DNA from: Rhodoluna sp. | GTDB lineage: Bacteria; Actinomycetota; Actinomycetes; Actinomycetales; Microbacteriaceae | Assembly (NCBI RefSeq): GCF_024639375.1 | Contig: NZ_JAHEIM010000002.1 | Span: 62,001-126,000 of the forward strand | DNA length: 64,000 nt | Direction of reading: 5' to 3' | Shown: positions 35,615 through 43,721 of the stretch, piece after piece | Position numbering within the stretch: position 1 is the stretch's first letter | How the letters are laid out: every line of letters begins with the position of its first letter | Notes under the pieces: model-generated | What the model was told of the DNA's origin: nothing | What the model saw: only the letters and a program-made list of their open reading frames with translations | Database searches by the model: none | Program-made: the position numbers and the translations under genes

Positions 35615-36697
35615 CTAGCTACCGGTTTTGCCGGCGCGGTCGGTGGATATCTGAGCCATGAGCGAAGTTGTGATCGCTTCAATTCCCGACCCCATTGAGG
35701 TGTACTTCACCTCTGCTGGTTTTTGCGACCAAACGGTTTCAGGGCGTGATTGCAGTAGCAACACGTTTTGACCGTCTGGAAGATCTGCATCGATTGCCCA
35801 TTCGATGTCTTGCACACATCCGTAGTGCTTTTCGGCACTCTTGGCTAGGCGGGCTACAGCAATGATTTCTTCGCTGCTAAGTGATGGCTTGTTTCGGCGA
35901 GCTTCATCAACTTCTTGCTTGATGATGCCGCCCTTGCCATCTGGGATAAGTTCTTCGTGCTTGTCGCTAATGATGGTCTTTACCGGGTGCAACATGATCT
36001 TGTCGATAACGAAGTTGTCTGGAGTGACTTCACCAGAAACCACCATTTCGCCTAGGCCCCAGCTTGAGTCGATAACAATCTTTGAGCGGTCACCGTTGCT
36101 TGGGTCGATGGTCATGGCAACACCAGAGGTGCGTGAGTTCACCATTTTTTGAACGGCAACAGCCATGGACAAACCTTCATCGGCAATGTTGTTTGCCTTG
36201 CGGTAGGTGATTGCACGAGATGTGTAAAGGCTGGCCCAGCACTCGCGAATCTTTTGCATCACATTGTCGCGACCGATAATCCATAGGTAAGTGTCTTGCT
36301 GACCGGCAAATGATGCATCTGGAAGGTCTTCGGCGGTAGCGCTTGAACGAACCGCTACAGGTACCTCGCCACCACACAACTGCATGAGTTCGTCGTAGGC
36401 CTTGTGTGTTTCCTCGTGCACATCTGAAGGAACAGGCTGCTGCATGATCATGTCGCGAATTTTGGCCGATGCCTGGTCTACTGCCGCAACATCATTGATG
36501 TCAATGTTGGCCAGAAGAGCCTCAATGTTTTCGAACAAATCGGTTCCGCGCATCACCTCGTCGTAGGCATCCGTGGTGACTGCAAAACCAGGAGGAACAG
36601 GCGCGCCTGCTTTGGTCATGATGGCGAGGCTGGTGCACTTGCCGCCTAGACGCTCGTGCTGAGGTGTCTCTGCACTGTCGAAAGGGAATGTATACAT
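35615..36697 (-). CDS. creI: PEP-synthase-like ATP-grasp subunit (CreI / phenylphosphate synthase beta-like)
   Basis: A 360-residue stand-alone pyruvate,phosphate dikinase N-terminal (ATP-binding) domain: LGGKCTSLAIMTKAGAPVPPGF, the Arg-containing VAVRSSATAEDLPDASFAGQQ, VVSGEVTPDNFV and CVQDIEWAID...LLQSRPETVW. It would autophosphorylate the His domain of the larger subunit using ATP. Full-length PEP synthase is about 800 residues in one chain; here the functions are split over two genes, as in phenylphosphate synthase. The ATG at 36697 is chosen because the 56 residues upstream are unconserved. It lies 52 bases after the P450 gene. Confidence 0.85.
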   Translation of the reverse strand: MYTFPFDSAETPQHERLGGKCTSLAIMTKAGAPVPPGFAVTTDAYDEVMRGTDLFENIEALLANIDINDVAAVDQASAKIRDMIMQQPVPSDVHEETHKAYDELMQLCGGEVPVAVRSSATAEDLPDASFAGQQDTYLWIIGRDNVMQKIRECWASLYTSRAITYRKANNIADEGLSMAVAVQKMVNSRTSGVAMTIDPSNGDRSKIVIDSSWGLGEMVVSGEVTPDNFVIDKIMLHPVKTIISDKHEELIPDGKGGIIKQEVDEARRNKPSLSSEEIIAVARLAKSAEKHYGCVQDIEWAIDADLPDGQNVLLLQSRPETVWSQKPAEVKYTSMGSGIEAITTSLMAQISTDRAGKTGS

Positions 36698-36749
36698 CGT
36701 TGTAGGTTTCCTTTTGGTTGAGCTGATTGTGTTGACTAACCCCGAAGGA

Positions 36750-37985
36750 TTAGTTCCATTCCACTGGTACTGCTGTTGGTACTCGGAAGGAGAGATTTTC
36801 TCCAAACTTGATTTCAGTTTCTGGTTTGAGGCGCAGTGAAGGCACATTCTTGGTGATCTCCTCAAGTGCTACTTTTGCCTGCAACTTGGCCAACATGTTG
36901 CCAAGGCAGTAGTGAATGCCATAGCCAAAGGCCAGGTGGTTGCGTGAGTTCTCGCGGTCGATGTTAAAAGCATCTGGTTGATCAAACACGTTCTCGTCGC
37001 GGTTTGCAGAGCCCATGACTAGCAAAATCTCAGATCCCTTTGGAATCTTCACGCCACCGATTTCGCCGTCTTGAACTGCCTTGCGGCGCCAAGCCACGAT
37101 GCTTGGTGAGTAGCGCAAAACTTCATCGATTGCACCAGGGATCTTTTCTGGGTCGGCAACCAACGCTTCGTATGCCACGCGGTGCTGAAGCAAAACACGA
37201 ACGGCGTTTGAGATCAAAGTTGTGGTGGTTTCGTGACCTGCAAAAAGCATGCTGTAAAGCACAGATGCAATTTCGTGGTCGCTGATTTCATCGCCGGCCT
37301 GCTGCAAAGCAACCATGTCTGAAACCAAGTTGTCACCTGGGTTGGCATGAGCATTCGCTACAAGCTCCTGACAGAATGACCAATACTTAACCAAGTTGTG
37401 AGCGTGAGGAATCTGCTCTTCGTCAGTTAGCTCACCCCAGGTGATAACCGCACGGCTAGTAGCCCACGCCTTAACCTCTGGAATCTTTTCAACTGGCACA
37501 CCAAGCAAGGTAAGAATTGTGATTGCCGGAAGTTCGTAAGCGATGTCTGCAAGGATGTCGCCACCGGCATCTCCCTTGGCCAACATTTCGCCAATCATGA
37601 TGTTTGTGTTGTCGCGAATGAAAGGCTCAAGCACTTTGTAGCGGCGAGGAGTAAAAGCCTTTGAAGCAACTGCGCGAATGCGAGTGTGCTCTGGCGGAAT
37701 GCGCGCTGAAAGACCTGAGTAGGCAGTAAAGCCACCGTCATCCATCACCTTCTTGGCTGCCGCACTAATTGGGCGCACCGGAGCCTGGGCATTTTCAGAT
37801 GAGAAGGTTTGCCAGTTTTCAAAAACCGACTTCACGTCGTCATAGCGAGTGACTACGTAGTAGCCAACACGGTCATCAAACATAACCGGCTGCTCTTTGC
37901 GCAACTCTTCGTATGAAGGAAAAGGGTTGTTCATATCGAACGGTTCGAACCCGTGGTATCCAGCTGGGCAAACTGCGTCTGACAT
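36750..37985 (-). CDS. creJ: Cytochrome P450 monooxygenase (CreJ-like)
   Basis: A 411-residue soluble bacterial P450. The heme-binding loop is FGYGIHYCLG with thiolate Cys360, the I helix has LFAGHETTTTL, and the K helix ExxR occurs in IDEVLRYSPS. Electrons would come from the reductase and ferredoxin in the same operon (class I). In the known pathway CreJ recognises cresyl phosphate and oxidises the methyl group stepwise; phosphate recognition here is inferred from context only. It is the first gene of the nine-gene operon, with an upstream region of about 110 bases rich in inverted repeats. Confidence 0.88.
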   Translation of the reverse strand: MSDAVCPAGYHGFEPFDMNNPFPSYEELRKEQPVMFDDRVGYYVVTRYDDVKSVFENWQTFSSENAQAPVRPISAAAKKVMDDGGFTAYSGLSARIPPEHTRIRAVASKAFTPRRYKVLEPFIRDNTNIMIGEMLAKGDAGGDILADIAYELPAITILTLLGVPVEKIPEVKAWATSRAVITWGELTDEEQIPHAHNLVKYWSFCQELVANAHANPGDNLVSDMVALQQAGDEISDHEIASVLYSMLFAGHETTTTLISNAVRVLLQHRVAYEALVADPEKIPGAIDEVLRYSPSIVAWRRKAVQDGEIGGVKIPKGSEILLVMGSANRDENVFDQPDAFNIDRENSRNHLAFGYGIHYCLGNMLAKLQAKVALEEITKNVPSLRLKPETEIKFGENLSFRVPTAVPVEWN

Positions 37986-37998
37986 CTATGTCTCCTCA

Positions 37999-38025
37999 AA
38001 AGTATTTCGCTTATTGGAATACTTT
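37999..38025. promoter_or_regulatory. Inverted repeat upstream of the cre-like operon
   Basis: AAAGTATT, 11 bases, AATACTTT: perfect 8-bp arms, 14 bases before the P450 start. It contains ATTGGAAT, which partly resembles the half-site of the palindrome upstream of the adjacent IclR gene. Candidate operator. Confidence 0.45.
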
Positions 38026-38053
38026 CTCACCGCGAGGTGAACCGGAAACGTAT

Positions 38054-38068
38054 TCTCACTGAGTGAGA
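38054..38068. promoter_or_regulatory. 15-bp perfect palindrome upstream of the cre-like operon
   Basis: TCTCACT-G-AGTGAGA lies 69 bases before the P450 start and 27 bases after the IclR stop codon. There is no T run, so it is a protein-binding candidate rather than a terminator. Confidence 0.45.
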
Positions 38069-38094
38069 TGAAGTTGCCAATGCGTTATAAACGC

Positions 38095-38877
38095 CTAGCG
38101 AAGGTTAACCCTGGAAAACCGCTTGTGCTGGGGCTTTAAGGCGTTTTGAATGCGCTCGGCGGTGCCTTTCAAATAAGGCAGCAAAGACTGAAGTTCAGCC
38201 GCTCTGGATGACTCCACAACGATTCCAACAGAGGCAATCGTCTCGCCGCCAATCACAATGGGCACAGCGATTGAAGAGGCACCCAGGCGCAGCTGCTCAA
38301 CCGTAATCGAGAAGCCCTGGCGCGCGACCATCCGCAGTTCAACCACCAAACTCTCACGGTTTAGCGTGGTCTTTTGGGTTGGAGCCGCCAGCTTTTTATC
38401 AAGGTAGGCGCCGACAAACCATTCAGGCTCGGCAGCCAATAAAACACGACCAACCGCGGTTGCGTGCAACGGAATCTTGGAGCCAACCCTGGTTGCTGTT
38501 GGCATCTTCTTTGAACCATAGATCTTGTCGACATAGAGCGCGGTTGCTCCTTGGCGAATGGCGAGGTGAACGTTTTCGTGAACCAACTCAAATAGATCCT
38601 GCAAAAAAGGGCGAACCACATGCTCGCGCTGGCTGATGCCGGCCAACTGCCCCAGCTCCCAAATTCGCACACCCACTTGGTAAGTGCCGTCTTGGTTTTT
38701 AGACAACGCACCCCAAAGCTCAAGGTCACCAACTATGCGGTATGTGGTCGACAACGGAATCATTGTCTTTTTCGAAATCTCAGAAATTGTGAGCGGAAAC
38801 GATGTGCCCTCAAAGGCAGCCAGAACACTTAGCAATCGATCGGTGACCGCAACCGCACCTTGCTTGGGCTGTTTCAT
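38095..38877 (-). CDS. IclR family regulator, probable controller of the cre-like operon
   Basis: A 260-residue protein with an N-terminal winged helix (VTDRLLSVLAAFEG, LTISEISKKTMIPLSTTYRIVGDLE) and a C-terminal IclR effector domain (VGSKIPLHATAVGRVLLA, GASSIAVPIVIGGETIASVGIV). IclR proteins commonly govern aromatic catabolism, acting as repressor or activator depending on the ligand. It lies directly upstream of the P450 on the same strand and divergent from the DUF1932 gene, with a 17-bp palindrome before its start. It probably plays the role of CreR, but the ligand is unknown. Confidence 0.88.
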   Translation of the reverse strand: MKQPKQGAVAVTDRLLSVLAAFEGTSFPLTISEISKKTMIPLSTTYRIVGDLELWGALSKNQDGTYQVGVRIWELGQLAGISQREHVVRPFLQDLFELVHENVHLAIRQGATALYVDKIYGSKKMPTATRVGSKIPLHATAVGRVLLAAEPEWFVGAYLDKKLAAPTQKTTLNRESLVVELRMVARQGFSITVEQLRLGASSIAVPIVIGGETIASVGIVVESSRAAELQSLLPYLKGTAERIQNALKPQHKRFSRVNLR

Positions 38878-38895
38878 GCCGAAAGAGTATCAGCA

Positions 38896-38912
38896 TTCCC
38901 ATTCAATGGGAA
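38896..38912. promoter_or_regulatory. 17-bp perfect palindrome between divergent IclR and DUF1932 genes
   Basis: TTCCCATT-C-AATGGGAA sits 19 bases before the IclR start and 35 before the DUF1932 start. Size, symmetry and position fit an autoregulatory IclR operator acting on both divergent promoters. Confidence 0.6.
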
Positions 38913-38947
38913 AGGGCATCCGAGCGCATGGCACCTAAACTTTAGCC

Positions 38948-39730
38948 ATGAAGGTTACGGTGCTAGGGCTCGGCGAGGCCAGTTCGCTAATTGCAAAAGG
39001 TTTAGCCGAACAGGGCGTTGAAGTCGTGGCCTTTGACTTTGCCCAAAAAGACAACCCAGTGGTGCCTCAAATTGACGACGCTGCGGATGCCGTTTCCGAT
39101 GCCGACGTCGTGCTTTCACTCAACTCGTCCACCTTGGCAACCAAGTATGCCGAGCAGGTTGCGAGCCACCTAATGGCAGGTGCTTTGTATTGCGACCTGA
39201 ACGTCAGCACTCCCGCGCTAAAGCGCAAACTTAGCGAGATGTTTCCTGAAGGCTCATTCGTCGATGTGGCCGTGATGAAGCCAGTTGCTGGGCTAGCCGA
39301 AAAGGTGCCTCTTTCGTTTGCAGGCTCAGGCGCAGAAAAGTTCATGGCACTTTTCAAAAGCCTAGATATGAATCTCACGTATGTTTCGGATGTGCCCGGC
39401 GAAGCCGCCGCTCGCAATTTGTTGAGCAACATGCTGGCGAAAAATATTGCCGGTGCCGTTATTGATTACATGTGGGCGGCAGAACAACTGGGCTTGCAGG
39501 ATTGGGCATTCGAAGAACTTCAACAAGAGTTTGACTCAATGACTGCAGCAACCGCCAAGGGTCACCTTGTTGACACAGTGAAACATGCCAAGCGCCGCGA
39601 AATCGAAATGATGGATGTGGTTGAAATGCTTGAAGGCGTGAATTACCAAAGTCTTTTTGCAGCACCGAATCAACTGATTTACAACAAGATCTACCACCTA
39701 AAAAAGGTGCCGTTCAGCGATCAAGAATAA
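38948..39730 (+). CDS. 6-phosphogluconate-dehydrogenase-like oxidoreductase with DUF1932 domain
   Basis: A 260-residue protein: N-terminal NAD(P)-binding domain (VTVLGLGEASSLIAKGLAEQG) and C-terminal helical DUF1932 domain (LLSNMLAKNIAGAVIDYMWAAEQLG, then HAKRREIEMMDVVEML). It is related to beta-hydroxyacid dehydrogenases; the usual catalytic Lys region (KNIAGAVIDY) is present. DUF1932 proteins recur near aromatic-degradation genes, but I know of no proven reaction in the cresol or protocatechuate routes. It is divergent from the IclR gene and convergent with the ROK gene. Confidence 0.78.
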   Translation: MKVTVLGLGEASSLIAKGLAEQGVEVVAFDFAQKDNPVVPQIDDAADAVSDADVVLSLNSSTLATKYAEQVASHLMAGALYCDLNVSTPALKRKLSEMFPEGSFVDVAVMKPVAGLAEKVPLSFAGSGAEKFMALFKSLDMNLTYVSDVPGEAAARNLLSNMLAKNIAGAVIDYMWAAEQLGLQDWAFEELQQEFDSMTAATAKGHLVDTVKHAKRREIEMMDVVEMLEGVNYQSLFAAPNQLIYNKIYHLKKVPFSDQE

Positions 39731-39734
39731 GTAG

Positions 39735-41081
39735 TTACCAAATGTAGGTCGGGCCCTCGGCAATTGGGCCAAGCGCAGGCACCATGCCGTTATCCTTCAA
39801 CATGAGCGGCCTGTTTAGAACTCGAATGAACACTTCTTGAAGGGCACCAACGCGAGCAGCGCGAGCCCCGAATGCAGCCGGGCGAAACACCGAGCGGCCG
39901 TCTTGTTCAACATAGCCTTCAACGGTTTGAAAGAAATTTGGGCGACGGGTTAGGTCTTCAGAGTTGAGCTCGAGAATCTCGAAGATCTCTGCCCAATAGC
40001 CTCCGAGAACAATGAAGTCTGGATCATAAAGAAGAGCCAAAGTCTCGGCAAATTTGTTGAGTTGCTTTCGTATTTTGCGACTGGCTTCAACAGCGGCTTC
40101 ATCGCCATTTTTGAGATTGTCCACAAATACCTGCAACGCACCTTGCAATCCGCTCTCGGTGATTTGGCTGCCGAGGCCAGCAAGTTCAAGCACCTTCCTT
40201 GGCCCAACCTGCGCCACCAAACAGCCCCTGCGACCACAGTCACAAATTTCACCATTTGAATCAACTTCAATGTGAGCCAAGATTGGGCTCATGCCCTGAG
40301 CGCCAACCAGCAAATTGCCGTCAAGAATAATTGCCGAGCTGATGCCGGTGTCGGGCTTCAGATAAACCACAGACTTCGGATAACCAAGGCGCAAACGCTT
40401 GAGCGCTTCAAACTCGGCTTTTGCAGCAACGTTGACGCCAGAGACCAAAGAAATGGAATCGCGCATTTGTGGAATGCGAGCCTCCATGAGACCAACTAGG
40501 TCAACTGGTCCGTTCCAACCCAATTCTTTAGACTGCAAAACAATTGGCTTCTCGCCTCGAACCGCAGCGCCCACAACTAGCACCATGTGAATTGGCCGGC
40601 TGCCGTTATTGGCAATGCTTTCGCGGTGTTGCTGAATGGTGTTTGCCATCACCTTTACAACGGTTTCGACATCGCCAAGTTTGGCCTTGTGCGGTTCGCG
40701 ATCAACACGCAAGATTCGACCGGTTAGATCAAGGCTTTCTGTGATGATTTCTGTTTCGCTAACCTCGCAAATTACAACCGCTAATTGTTTGCCGTCGAAG
40801 GTGAGCAACTTGCTAGGCCGACCAGCGGCAGGCTTTGAAGTTGAAGCCTCAACCGCTAACCCCAGAGCCTCAAGCTCTGGAATCAAGCCGGTCAAACTTG
40901 CTTTGGCTAGGCCGGTGCGGTCAGCGATTTCGGAGCGCGAAGTTGGCTGCGCAAACAGCAAGTCATGCAAAACCACCGCAAGGTTGCGCTCACGAAGATC
41001 AGCGCCGTCGACTCTTGCTGGAGAGCGAAACTGATTATCCTGAGAACCCATTGAGAAAGCATCCCACATTAGGTTCGTCAC
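39735..41081 (-). CDS. ROK family transcriptional regulator
   Basis: A 448-residue protein with an N-terminal MarR-like winged helix (VLHDLLFAQPTSRSEIADRTGLAKASLTGLIPELEALGLA) and a C-terminal ROK kinase-like fold. The zinc site CxCxxxxC is visible (GEICDCGRRGCLVAQVG). ROK regulators usually sense sugars; here the gene follows an alcohol dehydrogenase gene by 14 bases, inside an aromatic-catabolism region, so it may sense an aromatic or another co-substrate. A GTG at 41081 with GAGG upstream is preferred; ATG at 41051 is possible. Confidence 0.88.
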   Translation of the reverse strand: MTNLMWDAFSMGSQDNQFRSPARVDGADLRERNLAVVLHDLLFAQPTSRSEIADRTGLAKASLTGLIPELEALGLAVEASTSKPAAGRPSKLLTFDGKQLAVVICEVSETEIITESLDLTGRILRVDREPHKAKLGDVETVVKVMANTIQQHRESIANNGSRPIHMVLVVGAAVRGEKPIVLQSKELGWNGPVDLVGLMEARIPQMRDSISLVSGVNVAAKAEFEALKRLRLGYPKSVVYLKPDTGISSAIILDGNLLVGAQGMSPILAHIEVDSNGEICDCGRRGCLVAQVGPRKVLELAGLGSQITESGLQGALQVFVDNLKNGDEAAVEASRKIRKQLNKFAETLALLYDPDFIVLGGYWAEIFEILELNSEDLTRRPNFFQTVEGYVEQDGRSVFRPAAFGARAARVGALQEVFIRVLNRPLMLKDNGMVPALGPIAEGPTYIW

Positions 41082-41095
41082 TTGAAAATCCTCAA

Positions 41096-42202
41096 CTAGC
41101 CTTCGTGAGGCATGATCAAAACAGGCTTCAAAACATCCCCTGAATAAGAAGCGGCCAATGCCTCGTTGATTTGGTCGAGAGGGAACTCAACCACCAATTC
41201 GTCGTAAGGGAATCGACCCTGGGCATTTAGCGCAAGTAATCCGGAGATTAGTTTTTTGCTGGTGCCTTCGCCACCGAGGATGCCGATGATGCGCTTGCCC
41301 CAAAGGGTAGTGATGTGATCAGCGGTAAATTCGGCGCCTGCCGGTGCCCCACCAATCAAGCAAGTGGTGCCCAACATGCCAACGCTGTCGATTGCCTGGC
41401 GAACCACTTTGATATTGCCGGTGCATTCAACGGCGTAGTCAGCCAGGCCGCCAAGAATCTTTTTGATCTCTTCAACCGGATTGCTGGTGCCGGCATTGAT
41501 GGTGTGGGTTGCACCAAATTTGCGGGCAAGCGCTAGGCGAGAGTCATTTAGGTCAACTCCAATAATTGCCTTGGCTCCCGTATTTTTTGCCGCCATGATG
41601 GCTGCCAGACCAACAGCGCCGGTGCCATAAATAACGATCGTTGAACCAAGCTCAGGCTTTAGAGCGTTGAAGATTGCACCAGCGCCGGTTGAAATGCCGC
41701 AGGCCAACGGCCCCAATTTGCGAACGTCAGCGCCTTCGGGGGCACGCACCAGGCTGGCAGCTCGAGCCACTGCGTAGGTGGCAAATGATGACTGACCAAA
41801 GAAGTGCGAGTGAATCTTTTCGCCGTTGCGAGAAAGGGCAGTCGAACCATCGGCACGGCCACCGCCAGCCAAAAGTGGGCCAAGTTGGTCGCAGTAACGA
41901 GGCTGGCCGCTTAGGCAATGCTCGCACTCGCCACACCAAGGCCAACCAATGATTACTGCGTCGCCTGGCTTGAAGTCAGTCACATCCGAGGCTACTGAAT
42001 GAACTATGCCTGAGCCCTCATGGCCTAGAACGCCAGGAGTCGGAAACGGCAGGTCGGCATGCTGGGCAAGGCCATCGGTGTGGCAAATGCCCGCTGCAAC
42101 GATCTTGATAACCACTTCGCCTGGGCCGGGTTCGCCCAGTTCCAGGCTTTCGATGCCGAATGGTTCATTGTATGAATTAAGTACTGCTGCTGTTACCTTC
42201 AT
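41096..42202 (-). CDS. Zinc-dependent alcohol dehydrogenase (aryl-alcohol dehydrogenase type)
   Basis: A 368-residue MDR-family enzyme. Catalytic zinc ligands are in GICHTDGLAQH (Cys) and GHEGSGIVHSV (His-Glu); the structural zinc loop is CGECEHCLSGQPRYC with four cysteines; the NAD fold is IVIYGTGAVGLAAIMAAKN followed by GVDLNDSRL (Asp, NAD-preferring). It resembles benzyl/aryl-alcohol dehydrogenases. It is divergent from the ABC importer genes and cotranscribed with the ROK gene. It may oxidise benzylic alcohols in parallel with the SDR of the cre-like operon. Confidence 0.88.
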   Translation of the reverse strand: MKVTAAVLNSYNEPFGIESLELGEPGPGEVVIKIVAAGICHTDGLAQHADLPFPTPGVLGHEGSGIVHSVASDVTDFKPGDAVIIGWPWCGECEHCLSGQPRYCDQLGPLLAGGGRADGSTALSRNGEKIHSHFFGQSSFATYAVARAASLVRAPEGADVRKLGPLACGISTGAGAIFNALKPELGSTIVIYGTGAVGLAAIMAAKNTGAKAIIGVDLNDSRLALARKFGATHTINAGTSNPVEEIKKILGGLADYAVECTGNIKVVRQAIDSVGMLGTTCLIGGAPAGAEFTADHITTLWGKRIIGILGGEGTSKKLISGLLALNAQGRFPYDELVVEFPLDQINEALAASYSGDVLKPVLIMPHEG

Positions 42203-42246
42203 GCCAACTCCTTTGTTGTTTAGGCCGTTGCAAACTATTACAACGC

Positions 42247-42284
42247 ATAAATGTCTCAGATAGATAACGAATCGACATATTTAT
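42247..42284. promoter_or_regulatory. Imperfect AT-rich inverted repeat between divergent dehydrogenase and importer genes
   Basis: ATAAATGTC (42247-42255) and GACATATTTAT (42274-42284) match apart from a two-base insertion, 18 bases apart, in the 173-base divergent region. Candidate operator for the ROK or another regulator; weak evidence. Confidence 0.28.
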
Positions 42285-42375
42285 TTCATCTCTTGAAAAT
42301 AATGCCTAAACTCATCAACAACTCCGTTCTGGAGTGCACCAACTCAAAAAGCTTTGAAAAGAAAGATTGAGACAA

Positions 42376-43692
42376 ATGGAAAACCTTTTTAGCAACGGAG
42401 CTAAGAAGTCAAAGCTAGCCAAGGTTGCGTTTGTCGCAGCTATGGTTTCAGCTGCGGCTCTTGCGCTCAGCGGTTGTGCTCCTGCCGGCAGTGGTGGCAG
42501 CACTTCAGAAACAATCAAAATTGGCTATGTTCACCCAGCGACTGGTGCCTATGCAGGCTTCACCGACGGTGACCCTTACATGCTCAAGGTTGTTCGTGAG
42601 CACTACGCCGATGGCATCACCATTGGGGGCAAAACTTACAAGGTCGAGATTCTTGACCGCGACTCTGGTTCAGACCCTGCCAAAGCAGGCGAGCTTGCTC
42701 AGCAACTAATTACCCAAGACAAGGTTGACCTATTGCTGTCAACCTCTACCCCAGAGACTACAAACCCAGTTATCGCTCAGTGCGAGGCTAACCAGGTTCC
42801 ATGTCTTTCAGCTATTGCCCCTTGGCAAGCAGTTGTATTCGGTGGCGGCTTTAGCGCTGAAAAGCCAATGAAGTGGTCACACCACTTCTTCTTTGGCATC
42901 GAAGGCTTCGGCGACACCGACCCACACGCTTGGGATCAAATCGCAACCAACAAGAAGGTTGGCGTACTTTGGCCAAACGACGCTGACGGTCAGGCATTCC
43001 GCGATGCAAAGACTGGCTATGCCCAGTTGGTTAAGAAGTATGGCTACACAGTTGTAGACCCAGGACCATTTGAAGATGGCAACCAGGACTTCACTTCGAT
43101 CATTTCGAAGTTCAAGGCAGCAGACGTTCAGATCATCGCTGGTGTTCCAATTCCACCTGACTTCGCAACTTTCTGGACTCAGGCAAAGCAGCAGGGCTTC
43201 ACTCCTAAGGTAGCCACTGTTGGTAAGGCATTGTTCTTCCCTCAGCTTGTTCCTTCACTTCCAAACAACATTGGTCAAGGTCTAGCCTTCGGCACCTGGT
43301 GGGGTCCAACCTTCCCATTCAAGTCAAGCTGGGATGGCACAACTCCTGACCAGTGGATCAAGAACTTCGAAGCAAGCCCAGAAGGTAAGGGTTTGATTTG
43401 GAACCAGGCAACTGCAGAAAACTATGCAATGTTTGAGCTTGTAGACGCAGCGCTAGCCAAGGTAACTGACCCATTCAACAAGGCAGAAGTTACCAAGGCG
43501 TTCGACAGCGTCAACATCATGACACTTGCCGGTCAGATTGACTTCACTGGTGGGCCATTCCCTGGTATCGCTACAATTCCAACAGTTGTTGGTCAGTGGC
43601 AGATCACCAACGGAAAGTGGGAGTGGGTTGTTGTAGACAACACCAACTACCCAGCGGTTCCGGTAGCGCGCAAGCTTTTGCCGCTGAAGTAA
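42376..43692 (+). CDS. HAAT-type ABC importer substrate-binding lipoprotein
   Basis: A 438-residue type I periplasmic-binding-fold protein of the branched-chain-amino-acid/amide (HAAT) family. The lipoprotein signal ends in ALSGC (Cys near residue 34); the mature part begins SETIKIGYVHPATGAYAGFTDGD. Members bind amino acids, urea or aromatic acids such as benzoates and phenylpropanoids. Its position as first gene of a five-gene importer inside the aromatic region argues for an aromatic ligand. Trp and Phe are plentiful (FGTWWGPTFPFKSSWDG). The ATG at 42376 is preferred to the TTG at 42367. Confidence 0.88.
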   Translation: MENLFSNGAKKSKLAKVAFVAAMVSAAALALSGCAPAGSGGSTSETIKIGYVHPATGAYAGFTDGDPYMLKVVREHYADGITIGGKTYKVEILDRDSGSDPAKAGELAQQLITQDKVDLLLSTSTPETTNPVIAQCEANQVPCLSAIAPWQAVVFGGGFSAEKPMKWSHHFFFGIEGFGDTDPHAWDQIATNKKVGVLWPNDADGQAFRDAKTGYAQLVKKYGYTVVDPGPFEDGNQDFTSIISKFKAADVQIIAGVPIPPDFATFWTQAKQQGFTPKVATVGKALFFPQLVPSLPNNIGQGLAFGTWWGPTFPFKSSWDGTTPDQWIKNFEASPEGKGLIWNQATAENYAMFELVDAALAKVTDPFNKAEVTKAFDSVNIMTLAGQIDFTGGPFPGIATIPTVVGQWQITNGKWEWVVVDNTNYPAVPVARKLLPLK

Positions 43693-43721
43693 TCACCAAA
43701 TAGTTTGGATGGGCAGGAACA

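Noticed and set aside
28532-37985. Reading the operon as an anaerobic phenol-carboxylation (phenylphosphate carboxylase) pathway
   Set aside because: The kinase resembles phenylphosphate synthase, but no carboxylase (UbiD-type) subunits are present, and a P450 with its redox partners indicates aerobic methyl oxidation.
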